Source of the DNA: Haliotis asinina
Lineage: Eukaryota; Mollusca; Gastropoda; Lepetellida; Haliotidae
NCBI RefSeq assembly: GCF_037392515.1
Contig: NC_090283.1
Location: 15,437,501-15,501,500, forward strand
Length of the DNA stretch: 64,000 nt
Direction of reading: 5' to 3'
The notes under the pieces: model-generated
Told to the model about the DNA's origin: nothing
Database searches by the model: none
Seen by the model: the letters and a program-made list of their open reading frames with translations, nothing else
Translations under genes and position numbers: made by a program
In this document: in pieces, positions 33,634 to 45,125 of the stretch
How positions within the stretch are numbered: the first letter of the stretch is position 1
Layout: the number at the start of each line of letters is the position of its first letter

Positions 33634-33653
33634 ATATTACACTAGTGTAATAT
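33634..33653. repeat. 20-bp perfect palindrome
   Basis: ATATTACACTAGTGTAATAT reads the same on both strands, 9 bp outside the long hairpin. Confidence 0.9.
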
Positions 33654-34150
33654 CGCTTAACGTATGACGTCAAATGGTTCAAAGTTGTGACGTCACAATG
33701 CTAATATCCCTGTCGCTTGACTCGCGGAAAACTGAGAGTCCTCACACTGTAGGCAATTTCGCAGCAGTTTGGCAGCAGAAATGGTTTTACGCGGAAGGTC
33801 GTTTAGTATTCTTACACATTTCCCAGGGGCATCCAGGGGACTAGGGCATCGTATGGAAAATATGAATCCGATATGTTCGTCCTCGTAGGTAATAAAATAA
33901 CACTATACATATGGAATGCAGTGTTTAACTGACCATTCCAGTAGGCATTGCAGGAAAGAAGGCCATGTATCGGGATGTATACTCAGTTGCAAAAGTAACG
34001 ACGTATTGCTTAACTCACAGAGGATTACGAGTACCTGTCACCTCATAATATTAACTGCGGACATGCATTCATTCATACTGGTCAATAAATGGAGAACTGG
34101 TACAAATGATCAGTATTTATTCTACAATTATTCGTTTCATCATAAACCAG

Positions 34151-34314
34151 GGCGATGGGGTAGCCTAGTGGTTAAAGCGTTCGCTCGTCACGCCGAACAC
34201 CCGGGTTCGTTTCCCCACATGGGTACAGTGTGTAAAGCCCATTTCCCGGTGTCCCCCGCCGTGATATTGCTGGAATATTGCTAAAGTGGCGTAAAACTAA
34301 ACTCACTCACTCAC
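34151..34314 (+). mobile_element. Family-A SINE, full length (tRNA-derived)
   Basis: Head contains box-A-like TAGCCTAGTGG and box-B-like GGGTTCGTTTCC, matching an internal RNA polymerase III promoter. Body has GGTGTCCCCCGCCGTGATA and tail ends GTAAAACTAAACTCACTCAC. Confidence 0.85.
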
Positions 34315-34603
34315 AAACCAATCGAGGTGCAAATGAAATAGTTCCAGATATTTGTGTTGTTTGTTGATAGATAACTTGCTTTGACTGCTCCAAGCGTGAA
34401 TGACTTTTTTGATGACCGGCGTGCCAACAGTTCAGAATACAACGAGTGGTTGGGTGGAAACACATTAGACCGCGGAGTTGTGTGGTCCGTGCATAGAGCT
34501 CAGGTTACAATAAGTTCTGAGACTATGAAGCTTCTAGCGCATGGGGTATCCGAGTAAGGCTGGGTTTACACTACGACCGTTTTTTTTTCACGTGTCGCGT
34601 TGT

Positions 34604-34753
34604 TTTGCCCAATGCCTACGATTTGTACCAAAATATATGCCAACTGGCTGCTTTCTATTTAATCACTGCATTTGTTGCTTTGCCCAATGCCTACGATTTA
34701 TACCAAAATATATGCCAACTGGCTGCTTTCTATTTAATCACTGCATTTGTACT
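34604..34753 (+). repeat. 75-bp tandem duplication inside the Harbinger element
   Basis: Two near-identical units start at TTTGCCCAATGCCTACG (34604 and 34679). Confidence 0.85.
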
Positions 34754-34792
34754 TGCAATTTCAGTTGACTTTGTTGATTGATTCAGAAAGCA

Positions 34793-35020
34793 ATGCAACA
34801 CAACAGGGTTGACAAGTTCAAGGCAAGTCTTTTGTTTATCATCGAGGAAGAAGAAGAGGAAGAGGAGGAAATTGAACTTTTACTTTATCATGCTCTTGAA
34901 AAAGAGCACGCTAAAGTCAAGAGAAGGTGGTGGGTGCACCCAGTGACCGACAATCACTCACCTCATGTTTTCATCCATGTGGGTCTTCGGGAAAGTCCCT
35001 GTTGCTCGTGCAAAATATGA
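34793..35020 (+). pseudogene. N-terminal fragment of Harbinger transposase-type ORF
   Basis: From ATG 34793 the frame gives MQHNRVDKFKASLLF, a run of nine Glu after IIE, an acidic/hydrophobic helix, then KVKRRWWVHPVTDNHSP and HVGLRE. The acidic run followed by RRWWVHP is the recognisable start of PIF/Harbinger transposases and of their HARBI1 relatives. The catalytic DDE region is absent because the element is deleted after LRES, and the frame ends in unrelated residues. It cannot transpose itself but could be mobilised in trans. Confidence 0.7.
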
Positions 35021-35451
35021 CGTCATCGATAGGAATTCCCATGCGATTTCCCTTGCGTTGAGTCAAAAATAGGTGCAGCACCTATTTCCAACGCGACGCA
35101 ACGCGACGCAACGCAACGCATTGAAAAGTCTGTCGTAGTGTATTGCAATAAATGAAATTACATGATGTGCGTTTTTTTTACGCAACGCATGACGCATCGC
35201 ATCCAAAAACGGTTGTAGTGTAAATCCAGCCTAATGATGATCAAACTGCGTGTTTTAAGTAGATAGCTAGAATGGGCGCGTTACAAATATTCTCTTCATC
35301 CTCATTACATTTTGAGAAACAGCTCAGAGATACCCACTGGATAAGGCTAATCATGCTTAGAAACTCCCAAAAAAACAAAACTACAATATGATGAAAAAAG
35401 CTTGTTACGTATCCTCGTTCTTGTCAGAAAAATCATTTACAATTCAAACAT

Positions 35452-35800
35452 TGTGGACGAGGTGGCTAAAGCGCCAGGCTAGTGATCCAACGAGGCTGAG
35501 ATGTCTGGATCGTCAACTTTGTGTGCAGACTCTTTCAGTGATGTCACAACCCCTAGTGTTCAGTACACAACCCCGTGTATTTAAAGGAACCCACGAATCC
35601 GTTGATATGTGACCAGATGGTGGCCACATATATATGTACAAACACCTACAGCAACGGCTGTAAACGTGTACAAAGTACTGTGACTATGTGTCCCAGTCCA
35701 CCCAGCTGTGAACTGGGTCCCTCGTTAGAATGAGAGAGCCACAATAAACTCGGTGTGTCTAGAGGCAGCAAGAGTTGTAGGAGCCCCAGGGATATTCCAT
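35452..35800 (+). mobile_element. Family-C SINE with tRNA-like head
   Basis: Head TGGCTAAAGCGCCAGGCTAG and GGCTGAGATGTCTGGATCG resembles A and B boxes. The body shares several blocks with 7610-7770, then CCAGCTGTGAACTGGGTCC and ACTCGGTGTGTCTAGAGGC. Confidence 0.65.
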
Positions 35801-36389
35801 TTTCCGAGCATTCCTCCTTCCAGTACGAATGCATATGAGAAAAAGTAAATTATAAATTTATATCCATACAGTTGGAACATTTCCAAAGGAATGGAATAAA
35901 CTGTCACATTAATAAATTTTTAAATTTTTCATCATCGCCTGTTTCCCCCTGGTATTCATCATTTCCATTTTGTCAATGTTGTAAATCTAGTATCCCTACT
36001 TTTTCTTTGACTGGTATGCATACTGGACATCAACAGGTTTAATGCTCAACATGTAATCTGTATCAAGATTTGCCCTTTCAGCAGTAACATCTTCGAATTC
36101 CAGCGATCTTGACATTCATGATAATACCAGTAACACGGAAGCCAGTTCTACATTTAATGAGGTAGATAGTGATCAGACATAAATTTACATGCATCTCGAC
36201 ATGAATATAATCACAAAGACAACAATTGTTAACTGAAACGATCAGGCCCCGCTGGTAAACTGACCTCCTCAGCAGAGCACCATTGTATAGATACCACTCC
36301 GTGGCCGTTTTATTATTGAGAAAAATATGGACGGTAGAGAAGGAAGTAAACAGTCCTGGTTTGATCGTTATACGATACGAACTCAAAAT

Positions 36390-36630
36390 TGTTGGGTTGT
36401 TTTTTGTCGCACTCAGTAATCTTCCAGCTATAAATGGTGGTCTTCAAATAATCGATTCTGGACAAGACAATCCGGTGATAACATGAACATCGATCTACGC
36501 AATTAGGAATCGATGCCATACATCAACCAAATCAGCGAACCTGACCGCCCGATCCTGTTAGTTGCCTCTAACGAGAACCATGGGTTACTGAAGATCAATT
36601 CTAATGCGGATCTTCGAAAGTTTAAAAACG
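36390..36630 (-). mobile_element. Family-B SINE
   Basis: GTCGCACTCAGTAATCTTCC, AACATGAACATCGATCTACGC and GTTAGTTGCCTCTAACG in order. Confidence 0.7.
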
Positions 36631-36635
36631 CTTGA

Positions 36636-36798
36636 GGGGCGGCGGGATAGCCCAGCGGTTTAAGTGTTCGCTCGTCACCGACTCGAGTCCCATTTCCAAC
36701 ACTTGTACAATGTGTGAACCCCATTTCTGGTGATCCCGCCGTGATATTGATAGAAAATTGTTAATAGCGGCGCAGAACTAAAGTCACTCATTCACTCA
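36636..36798 (+). mobile_element. Family-A SINE
   Basis: GGGATAGCCCAGCGGTTTAAG head, CCCGCCGTGATATTGA body, CACTCATTCACTC tail. It directly abuts the reverse family-B copy. Confidence 0.75.
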
Positions 36799-36827
36799 AA
36801 TAGCTTGAAATCAGTTACTTATTCATA

Positions 36828-37275
36828 GGGACGGTAGGGTAGCCCAGTAGTGAACGCGTTCGCTTGTCACGTCGAACGCCCGGGTTCGACAATGTGTGAA
36901 ACCCATTTCTGTTGTCCTCCCGTCGTAATATTTCAGAAACATTGCGTATACGCACCCTAACTCACTCACCCAAAAAACAAGTGAGCTATAGTCATCACTC
37001 ACGCACTTGGTCATTCTAAGGTTTGTCAGTATCAAGGAGAAATGTGTGAGAAAAAGCCTTACATCGTCACGTTGAACGCGTTCGCTTGTCACGTCGAACG
37101 CCCAGGTTCGACAGTGTGTGAAACCCATTTCTGTTGTGCCCCGCCGTAATATTTCAAGAACAGTGGGTAAACGCACATTAACTCACTCACCCAAAAGCAG
37201 GTGAGCTATAGTCATCACTCGATCACTGAGTCATTCTAAGGTTTGTCAGTATCAGGGAGAAATGTGTTCATAAGG
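36828..37275. repeat. ~235-bp tandem duplication: SINE plus gene end
   Basis: Unit 1 (36828-37064) and unit 2 (about 37065-37275) each contain a family-A SINE (36828-36970; 37068-37192, head-truncated) followed by GTGAGCTATAGTCATCACTC and GTTTGTCAGTATCA. In unit 2 the last block holds the final codons and stop of the minus-strand gene ending at 37252, so the duplication copied the 3' end of that gene downstream of itself. Confidence 0.75.
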
Positions 37276-38492
37276 AGGCGGAGCGCTGGAATCCACTTCT
37301 TCATATCTCGGCGGTTGAGGCACCTCAGCCCTAGGTCGACCTGCCAACAACGATGTCCTCTCGTTCGGGAAACGAGATAACACGCGACGACGAGGAGGAC
37401 TGATTTGTCGGAGTCCATTGTTCTGTGGGTTCTTGCAGCATACACATACGAAAATAGTCAAGACGCAACCTAAGATGAGTGGACATGCGCAGAAGACTAG
37501 AACGTAAACACTCGGTCTTGCATTGCACGTAGTTGTCATGGAAAAGTCATCAGGAAAACTGTCATCCGATACATGATATACGATGACCTGCTTTGAGTTC
37601 AGGTCAAGGTCAAGGTCACAGTCTACACTGTGTAAACATGAAGATATTGATCCGTTAGTGTCATACAGTGTCCTCCTTAACTGAAATTCTGCTGTCACCC
37701 AAGTGTCGTAGATGTTGCTGCTGTAGACAAAGAAATAGTCGTCAGACGTTGTAGCGTTCAACCTGTAATGATCCATGGAGTTCCCACATTGTTTAGTCAC
37801 CAGCATCGCTTTGATAAAACAGTCGTTACAATCTCTGTGTTTTTTCCAAGTGCTAAAGCTGTCTTCACCTTTGATAACATAAAGATAAACATCTGCGTCG
37901 GAACACGACATCACATTTATCACAGATCCCTCCAAAAGATAAAATTTCCAGTAGATGTAATCGCCATTTACAATATAAACCGAATCTCGCTGATGGTAAT
38001 GTTGTAGCCTGTCTGGATCCACCTCTGGATGCGAGTCGAAAAGGTACGCCGAAAACTTGGAGTTTGAATCCAGAGTGAGGCTGTCACAGAAAAAAGTTGA
38101 TATCTTCCTGTCAACAGCGCGCATGTCTGTGGGCGCAATGTCTTCCTTGTAAGGTCCGAAAATACCCAGAGCACACACAGCCGCCCCAATGGCTGCCAGG
38201 AGAAAACAATATATCCATAAAATCTGTGCACGTTTAGCACGCGTCATTGGTCGTACGCAGAACACGTAACCAAGGAAATAACACGCTCCGCACCAGCACT
38301 TCAAACAACACTCGTCACATTCCTCGGGGCTGCTGGTTGACCACTGCCGTCTTGGAGTGAAGATAGCGTTGTACTCCCCACTATAGGTCGCGCTGCTTCC
38401 GAGAAACACTGAAGAACTGTCCGAGTCGAGCCCGCCAGGTTCATTTGAGCTGTTTGTCATGATGGGAAGTTTCACATGTCCGTATTTTGGTT
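37252..38492 (-). CDS. Two-pass membrane protein with PPxY tail, APD1-4-like; terminal exon
   Basis: A 402-codon ORF from ATG 38460; polypyrimidine CCCTCTTATCATTTCAG ends at 38493, so 38492 is probably an exon start and the 5' UTR lies further upstream. The longer open frame before the ATG is intron. Order: Cys-rich cytosolic patch (CDECCLKCWCGACY, about 48-61), TM1 about 80-101, a ~215-residue lumenal/extracellular domain with N-glycosylation sites (NAT, NGS) and paired Cys, TM2 about 317-341, then a Pro-rich tail with PPRY (about 383-386) and PPPY (about 394-397), motifs bound by WW domains of NEDD4-type ubiquitin ligases. The lumenal part (YIVNGDYIYWKFYLLEGS; TWVTAEFQLRRTLYDT) resembles the N/M domains of plant and animal APD1-4 proteins, but no RING is present. 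The function is probably membrane trafficking linked to ubiquitin (inference). The ORF is intact. Confidence 0.8.
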
Positions 38493-38574
38493 CTGAAATG
38501 ATAAGAGGGAATATCAAATAATCAGTGAAACATATTCCACTGGCGTTTACCTATTTAATTTTGTCCATACACTA

Positions 38575-38805
38575 CCCGTGAAGATCCTGGTTAGAATTGG
38601 TCTTCAGTAACCCATGCTTGTCATAGGAGGCGACTAACGGAATCGGGTGGTCAGGTTCTGTTGACACATGCCTTCGTTTTCAGGTATGTAGAGCGATGCT
38701 TATGATATCCATCATGGGATTGTCTGGTCCAGACTCTATTATCCATATACTTGGATTACTGCCGACTGCGGCGTAAAACTAAACTCACTCACTCACTCAC
38801 TCATA
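38575..38805 (+). mobile_element. Family-B SINE, full length
   Basis: From the GTGAAGATCCTGGTTAGAAT head through CCATGCTTGTCATAGGAGG to GCGGCGTAAAACTAAACTC and an ACTC run. It lies just upstream of the membrane-protein exon. Confidence 0.8.
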
Positions 38806-39189
38806 CTCAGTTCCACTCATGAGGAGTATAGACTCGTGCGGATCCTCAGCAAACTGGGGATTGGGTGGTCAGACTGGGTGTCTTTTGGAATGATCTAGAA
38901 GGCGCCCGTCACAACATCAATCACTGTATTATCTCGTTCACTCTATTATTTTTATAAGGACGATATAATGAGGACATCTGAAGGGGACATGTAACATAAA
39001 TATCCAACATACTTTGTATCCAGAGGAGAGTAGATGAACCTTGTTATACAGTGTTACCACAGTATAGAATCGGCCCATGTGTTAGACGCGGTACAAATAT
39101 TTGCATGCCCCACATGTACAGCTGAACACGCGGTGAAAGCCCGACATTGTTAACCGTTTCACTGCACAGCGGAAGCTGGACAATATCAA

Positions 39190-39290
39190 CCCTGGGTGTA
39201 CTTTCACAAAGCACTAAGGTGATCGTAAGTCACTAAGGTATCCTTGGGTGAACCTTAATAAAGGCTCCTTAGTGAAATGAGACCCTGGAC
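39190..39290. repeat. Possible short MITE
   Basis: CACAAAGCACTAAGG on one side and CCTTAGTGAAATGAGACC on the other give partial inverted symmetry around a GTAAGTCACTAAGG core. Borders are uncertain. Confidence 0.3.
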
Positions 39291-39585
39291 TGCTGTATTT
39301 GAAATTTGTGTTAGGCTCGACACACCTGTACTGCTGCACAAGACGCATTGAAAATATATGATATAACTTAAATGGCGTATACCGCATATTTGAAATATAA
39401 CACACACGTACGGCGTTAGAACACACCTGTACCGCACTGAAAACAGGTACCAAATCCAAAAACACATAAACCGCACTCTATCATCCGTGCCTCTCTCAAC
39501 TGCACATTTACCGGTTTGATACAACTAGTACTTGTACAGCGATACATACTGTGTCAGAACACAATCTGTAATAAAGCAAAACCCG

Positions 39586-39975
39586 TGCCACGATACAGCC
39601 TGTAACATAGCGTTGCGATACAACCTGTAACATAGTTCAACATGTACCACGATACAGCTTGTACCATAGTGCAACATGTGACACGATACAACCTGCAACA
39701 TAGTTCATGTGACACGATACAACCTGTATCATAGTTCAACATGTGCCATGATACAACCTGCTAGATAGTACAACATGTGACACGATAACACCAGTACTAC
39801 ACCACAGCACAAACTGTAATAAAATTCAACATGTACTACGATAGAACCGGCAACACAGTACATGTGACACGATACAACCTGCAACACAGTACAACAGGTG
39901 GCACGATACAACCAGTGCCACGGCACAAACTGTAATACATGTACTACGGTACAACTTGCATCGTGGTACAAGTGG
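39586..39975. repeat. Minisatellite, ~33-38 bp units
   Basis: About ten imperfect units of the form CACGATACAACCTG-(C/T)AACATAGT-(T/A)CAACATGTG. Confidence 0.85.
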
Positions 39976-39989
39976 AACATATTGTCAAA

Positions 39990-40115
39990 GTGAGTGAGCG
40001 AGTGAGTTTAGTTTTACGTCGCTTTTAGCAATATTCCAGCAATATCACGACAGGGGACACCAGAAAATGGGCTTCACTCATGTAGGGAATCGAATCCGGG
40101 TCTTTGGCGTGACTA
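39990..40115 (-). mobile_element. Family-A SINE
   Basis: Tail, body and GGGAATCGAATCCGGGTC box B read in reverse; the head ends near GGCGTGA. Confidence 0.75.
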
Positions 40116-40324
40116 TTGTCAAAACTTCACCAAGTTACAAAACACTTAAACCTTGGAACCACATGCCTCATCACACCCACTGTATAATACAAACATACCA
40201 GCACTAATGTACGCTAAAGATCCGCTTGTGAACCACAATACTTCAGTCCCGTGGCGTAACACGAAACGATCTGTAATTGTCCTCAAATAGGCCGACGGTT
40301 TGATGTACTGAGCGAGTATAGGAG

Positions 40325-40540
40325 TTTTAAACCACACTCACCAATATTCCAGCTATATGGTGGCGGTCTGTAAATAATCGAGTGTAGACCAGACAGTCCA
40401 GTGATCAACATCATGAGCATCGCTCTGCGCAATTGGGAATCGATGACATGTGCCAACCAAGTCAGTGAGCCTGACTACCCGAACCCGTTAGTCGCTCGTT
40501 TTTCTGAAGTTCTATTCTATCCTGGATCTTCACGTGTCTT
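40325..40540 (-). mobile_element. Family-B SINE
   Basis: CACTCACCAATATTCCAGC, GGTGGCGGTCTGTAAATAATC and CGAACCCGTTAGTCGC. The tail is partly lost. Confidence 0.75.
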
Positions 40541-40668
40541 GATGTACTGAATAAAAGACAGGTGTTCTCTTCGATTCTTCCTCATTTGCCAATGTAGCAC
40601 CTGTAACCTGTTATCTATGTGTAAGCTGAGATAACGTCGGATGCCACCCCACATATCTACACTTACGT

Positions 40669-40805
40669 ACACGGGGTAGCTTACTGATTAAACCGTTCGC
40701 TCTTCACGCCGAAGGCCTGAGATCGATTCCCCACAGCGGCACTGTGTATGGATTCATGCTGTATTATTACTGAATTTTTAAAGAAAATAGAATTCACTCA
40801 TTCCC
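40669..40805 (+). mobile_element. Family-A SINE, diverged
   Basis: GGGGTAGCTTACTGATTAAAC head and GATCGATTCCCCACA box B are clear; the 3' half has eroded. Confidence 0.6.
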
Positions 40806-41034
40806 TCTCGTATATGCAACATATGCAATTTCCCTGTAAACATATTCGCCAGTTTTCGAGATTCGACCATCTTTGAGAACACATTAATGCATAGATAAGT
40901 TTGGGCTCCACTAAGATTTGCTCGGTAGATGAATATATTTGTGGTATATGTTTACAGCTACATTTGTTTCTCAATAAGATATTTACTTTTTGTTTGACTA
41001 CGCGTCGGTCTATTAACACACGTGACCCGTGAAT

Positions 41035-41275
41035 GTCCCGGGGTATAACAGGCCTTAAGCAACCCATGCTTTGCCATAAAAGGCGACTATGCTTGTAAGA
41101 GGTGACTAACGGGATCAGGTGGTCAAGCTCACTGACTTGGTTCACACATGTTGATGCTCATGCTGTTGATCACTGGATTGTTTTGGACCACAATCGCTTA
41201 TTTACAGACCGCCGCCAAATAACTGGAATATTACCGAGTGCGGCGTAAAACTAAACTCACTATTAAGCCATGTGA
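41035..41275 (+). mobile_element. Family-B SINE
   Basis: CCATGCTTTGCCATAAAAGG head to GTGCGGCGTAAAACTAAACTC tail. Confidence 0.8.
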
Positions 41276-41395
41276 GGTAGACCAGTGGATAGAGCTTTCG
41301 CTGAAGACTTAGGTTCACGTCCCCACATGGGGACAATGTGTAGCCATGCATGGTGTCACCCCACGTGATTGTTGTTGCAATATTTCTGATACCCT
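41276..41395 (+). mobile_element. Family-A SINE, diverged
   Basis: GAGGTAGACCAGTGGATAGAG head and GGGGACAATGTGTAGCC block, directly after a family-B tail. Confidence 0.55.
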
Positions 41396-41691
41396 GTCAT
41401 TAACTGGGCTGTTTAAGTAGTTTATAGCTTTGCTGGACCTTGTGGACGAAGGAACTGATCTCCATTCCCATATATGCTTTCTATAAATATTTACACGCGG
41501 TTTGACAATGCACGTCTGGAAAATATTAAATATTATATATTAAATTGTTATAACTGGCACAAACAAAAATAAAGTGGCACTCATCTTCAGTCAGACTCAG
41601 TGGAATGAATGCAGGGACACATTGTGTAGCCCCTCCGAACGTTATGTTTTAAGCTTAACAAAATTTGATCCCATTCTAAATTTGATCCGGG

Positions 41692-41853
41692 CTGTGGGGT
41701 AGTCTAATGGTTGAGCGTTCGCTCATACCACCGAAGACCCGGGTTCGATTTCCCACATGGGTGCAATGTATGAAGCCCATTTCTTGTGTCCCGAGGCGTG
41801 ACATTGCTGAAATATTGCCAAAAGCGGAGTAGAACAATACTCACCACTCTAAA
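41692..41853 (+). mobile_element. Family-A SINE, full length
   Basis: GGGTAGTCTAATGGTTGAGC (box A) and CCCGGGTTCGATTTCC (box B), then the usual body; the tail is modified to GAGTAGAACAATACTCACC. Confidence 0.8.
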
Positions 41854-43577
41854 TTCGGTCCCATAACACCCCCGTGAGAACAACCCGTGACGAAGATATC
41901 CGTGTTTTGAGTTTCCTCGACAGCCAAACGGAACTTTCACAACGAACTTGATTATATTTCACGTTTTTAAAATTTGTCAGCAGAACTGAAACCGCGATAC
42001 ATACATTTCACCATCTAGCGCCTACCAGGATGAGGTTCATAGTAGACTAAGTTCCTGTCTCCTCCAGCGTGATTAGTGCGTTCCGGTTTCTGTCGCTTGG
42101 TGATAACTCCAGAAGGACAAACACTAGTACTGTTATTCAAAAGCTGTTATTAATTATATGCCGTAATCACGAGAGATTATTCACGAAGACCGATAGACTC
42201 AGCTGATATATACACGTGATCAACTCCCTCTACTAGTGATACGACAACCACTGAGATTAATCGTGATACGAACAGGTTGATAACATAGTGTTCTGAGGGC
42301 ATGAATAAAGCTCCGTGTGACGATGTGATTCAGCTAGTTTAATGTTGCGTCGTGGGTGCTGCAGAGGAGCTTGTTAGAACATGTTGTCCCGTGTGATCAG
42401 CTCTACATTGGGAATGTAGATATGGCGCCTGTCTATTTTGAATGTTGGACTTTATCGTCGATAAATGACAATGCACTAGAATCTAAGACTATAACAAATG
42501 TTTATATGTACATGTAACTGATAACAGCTCACGACTGCAACCAGAAATATTTCCTGTGTGTCCGGTTGGCTTAAAATAACACTAGTGTGGAAATACTTTT
42601 TCTCATATTCTGAGTATATAATACATCTGTGAGATCTTTTAGTTTTAGGACACTTTAGCAATAATCCAGCAATATGATGGCAAGGGAAACCCAAAATATG
42701 CTTCCCGCATTGTACCCACTGGAAAAATCGACCGTGAGTCTTCATCATCTGAATATGTAAATGTCTTTATGCTGATAAATATACCTTGCGTCACAACGAA
42801 ATTACCCAAATTATTTTATGAAATGTAATGTAGTAGAACACGATTCTATAGAAGTTGAGGCTGTTTCGAAGTAAAAACATGATCCCTAGGCGTTTCTGTT
42901 TTGGTCAGTTTACTGTTGTGTAGAATCTCGGATAACTCGAAGAGTACCTCGAGCCCTTCAGTCTGAACATAGACTGCAATGAATGCATTCTTTCCGATAC
43001 ATTGTATTCTGTACTGACAAAGCGCAGCTTCTTCGACCCGTTCTGTCACATCTGACCAAAATAATGGATTTTGTTTTGATCTGGCAGCGAAGTGGATACA
43101 GTAAACAATGTTGAAAACGAACATGCTTAAAACGACCTGACGGATATATCGAATCGTGCTTTGGTCCTGGCAGCTGATATTTTTTTTAATGGAAATGCAT
43201 GTGACGAACGATGGCTGCAGGGAAAGAGAGACAGTGGGTTGATTATGATATAATCAGAGTTTATAGCATATTCAATAATTAATAAAATATGGGCCAGCAA
43301 GGTTGCGTTGACTTCCTGCAGGGAGTGCACTCCACGCCCATCGACTAATACGCACTTCCTACTTCCAAAGTTAACCGGCGTATCAACCAATCGTATCGAC
43401 TCGTAGCATGACGTCACAGGGGGAGGTTACCTGAAGCTGATCATCCTCGAATATCTGATCGTATCTCTATCTTGTAGCGATGGATTGAGAGTATCAGGCG
43501 GGTTGTTCCGTGTCGCTCACAGGAGGAAATGACATTTTTATAAGTTGCAGATTCAATCAACTGAATGGATCAAATAG
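41854..43577. other. No supported gene; one SINE fragment
   Basis: A reverse family-A fragment lies at about 42640-42745 (GACACTTTAGCAATAATCCAGC). Two minus-strand ORFs at 42846-43124 and 43127-43417 are adjacent, but neither shows a motif or splice signals I can defend. Confidence 0.4.
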
Positions 43578-43579
43578 GT

Positions 43580-43621
<42 letters not shown>

Positions 43622-43622
43622 G
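43578..43622. repeat. CAT trinucleotide array
   Basis: About 14 CAT units without visible interruption. Confidence 0.95.
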
Positions 43623-45029
43623 CCATTGTATTGACATAAAATAGACCATCCACAACTACCAACTATATCAGTTATTGACAAAACAGCAGTGAGTGAGTCT
43701 AGTTTTATGCCGCATGCTGCAAGTGTCTCAAATGCGAAAAAGGATGTTCAATGTGGCCGTTTTCAAAAGGTTGTTGCGGAACTGTCTGAGCGGTTACAAA
43801 ATCCATCATACGGTAACGAATGCATGATAGAAAGGCAGATTAAGCCCATCTATGACCTATGTCAGTATATTATGTGTTTTTGTAAGGAATTGACTAAATA
43901 CTGCTAAACGTTACCAATGCAATGGCTGCAACAAAACGAAATTTACTATATGGCAACGAACAAACAGACTGCATGGAAGCAAGCACACCCTACGCCTTTG
44001 TCTGTGTCAGTTTTCGGTATGCCTTTGTACACGTATACACCGTGGAATGTGAGGAGTGTTTGCATAAAAAAAACACACCTCCAACGTGAATATTGAGGAC
44101 ACGGTGAACGCTCAACTGATAAATAACGAACTGGAATCCCCTAATTCTCAGAAGTGACCAGTTCTCGGAAGGGATTTGTGTGTTTAAGGATCTATTTACG
44201 TGAGCAATGGCCCACTTATCGACACAGCGGAAATCTGAAACGATGATTGCACAGTATTATATACTCTTTAAAAAATGGGGGAACAAGTACTTTCAAATTG
44301 AATTTGGACAATAAACTTTGACAAGTTTTCCAAGGACAGAAAATTTATGAAGTCACCACCATTTCTCTACACACAATGCTTGGGATGGACCCAACGCTTG
44401 TGATGTACGTGCACAACACAGTATCCCCATACACACAGTGTCATTCTCAGTATGGACGATAAATCACTGGAGGCTGCATCACACAGCTGTTCGTGTTTAG
44501 TTTCTGTCCGTTTTTTTATGTCTAATGACTTCGATATATGTTCCACTGTTTTCAATCGTTAATTAATAATGAAAGAGTATAATGACACAAAGATCTCAGG
44601 TTGTAAAATTGATTTTTTTTATCTTAGTATTATTGCATTCCATAGTCATTATGAATTTCTGAAAAAGTGTAATAATACAGAACTATTATCTTTTTAGCCT
44701 TTTGTAGCGCCTTTGTCAGCAATATACAATTTCTGTGCCTGTATTAAAGTATTTCGTTCCAGACAATCTCTCACTGTCGTGCCGGCCTGTATATGGACCG
44801 TATACAATGAACTATCGGCATAACGGTCTCAAGGTGACCACTAATTAGTGCTCGATATGGACGCAGTCCGTAGTACACAGTTCGACCAAAATATACATAT
44901 TCAAACAAACAGCCTAAAATCGAGTTCGGTATATAGGTGAAGGTGTTATAAGAATATTCGCTACAAATTTAGTTAACTGTATTTGATATTTTTGCTGTTC
45001 ATGAATATCCAACCTAAACCCGTGAGACC
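43623..45029. other. No gene seen
   Basis: AT-rich, with no repeat family or exon recognised. Confidence 0.45.
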
Positions 45030-45125
45030 CAGTCAAATGGAGGCTGTCTGGGTGAAGTGTTCGCTCATCGTGCAGGAGACCTGGGTTCGATGCCGTGGTT
45101 TTGCTAAAAGCGGCTTAAAAGTAAA
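45030..45125 (+). mobile_element. Family-A SINE, internally deleted
   Basis: Head, box B (GACCTGGGTTCGATGCC) and tail (TTGCTAAAAGCGGC) are joined with the central part missing. Confidence 0.6.

Larger units (their letters stand above)
34558..35231. mobile_element. PIF/Harbinger DNA transposon, internally deleted
   Basis: Bounded by TAA target duplications (34555-34557 and 35232-35234). About 28-bp terminal inverted repeats begin GGCTGGRTTTACACTAC and run to CCGTTTTT with about three mismatches. The subterminal sequence near 35090-35120 carries GACGCAACGC repeats. TAA duplications and this type of end are hallmarks of PIF/Harbinger. At 674 bp it keeps only the 5' part of a transposase-like frame. 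Confidence 0.85.

Noticed and set aside
34151..34314. tRNA-like A and B boxes, also at 36636, 41692, 49106 and 35452
   Set aside because: They are heads of SINEs with conserved non-tRNA bodies and tails, not functional tRNA genes; no full cloverleaf with a CCA-ready acceptor stem was found.
37981..38240. ORFs on both strands overlapping the membrane-protein exon
   Set aside because: Shadow frames of the 402-codon ORF, which has clear TM helices, glycosylation sites and tail motifs.
42846..43417. Two adjacent minus-strand ORFs of 92 and 96 codons
   Set aside because: No recognisable domain, poor evidence for starts or splice sites, and no repeat or neighbour context to back them.
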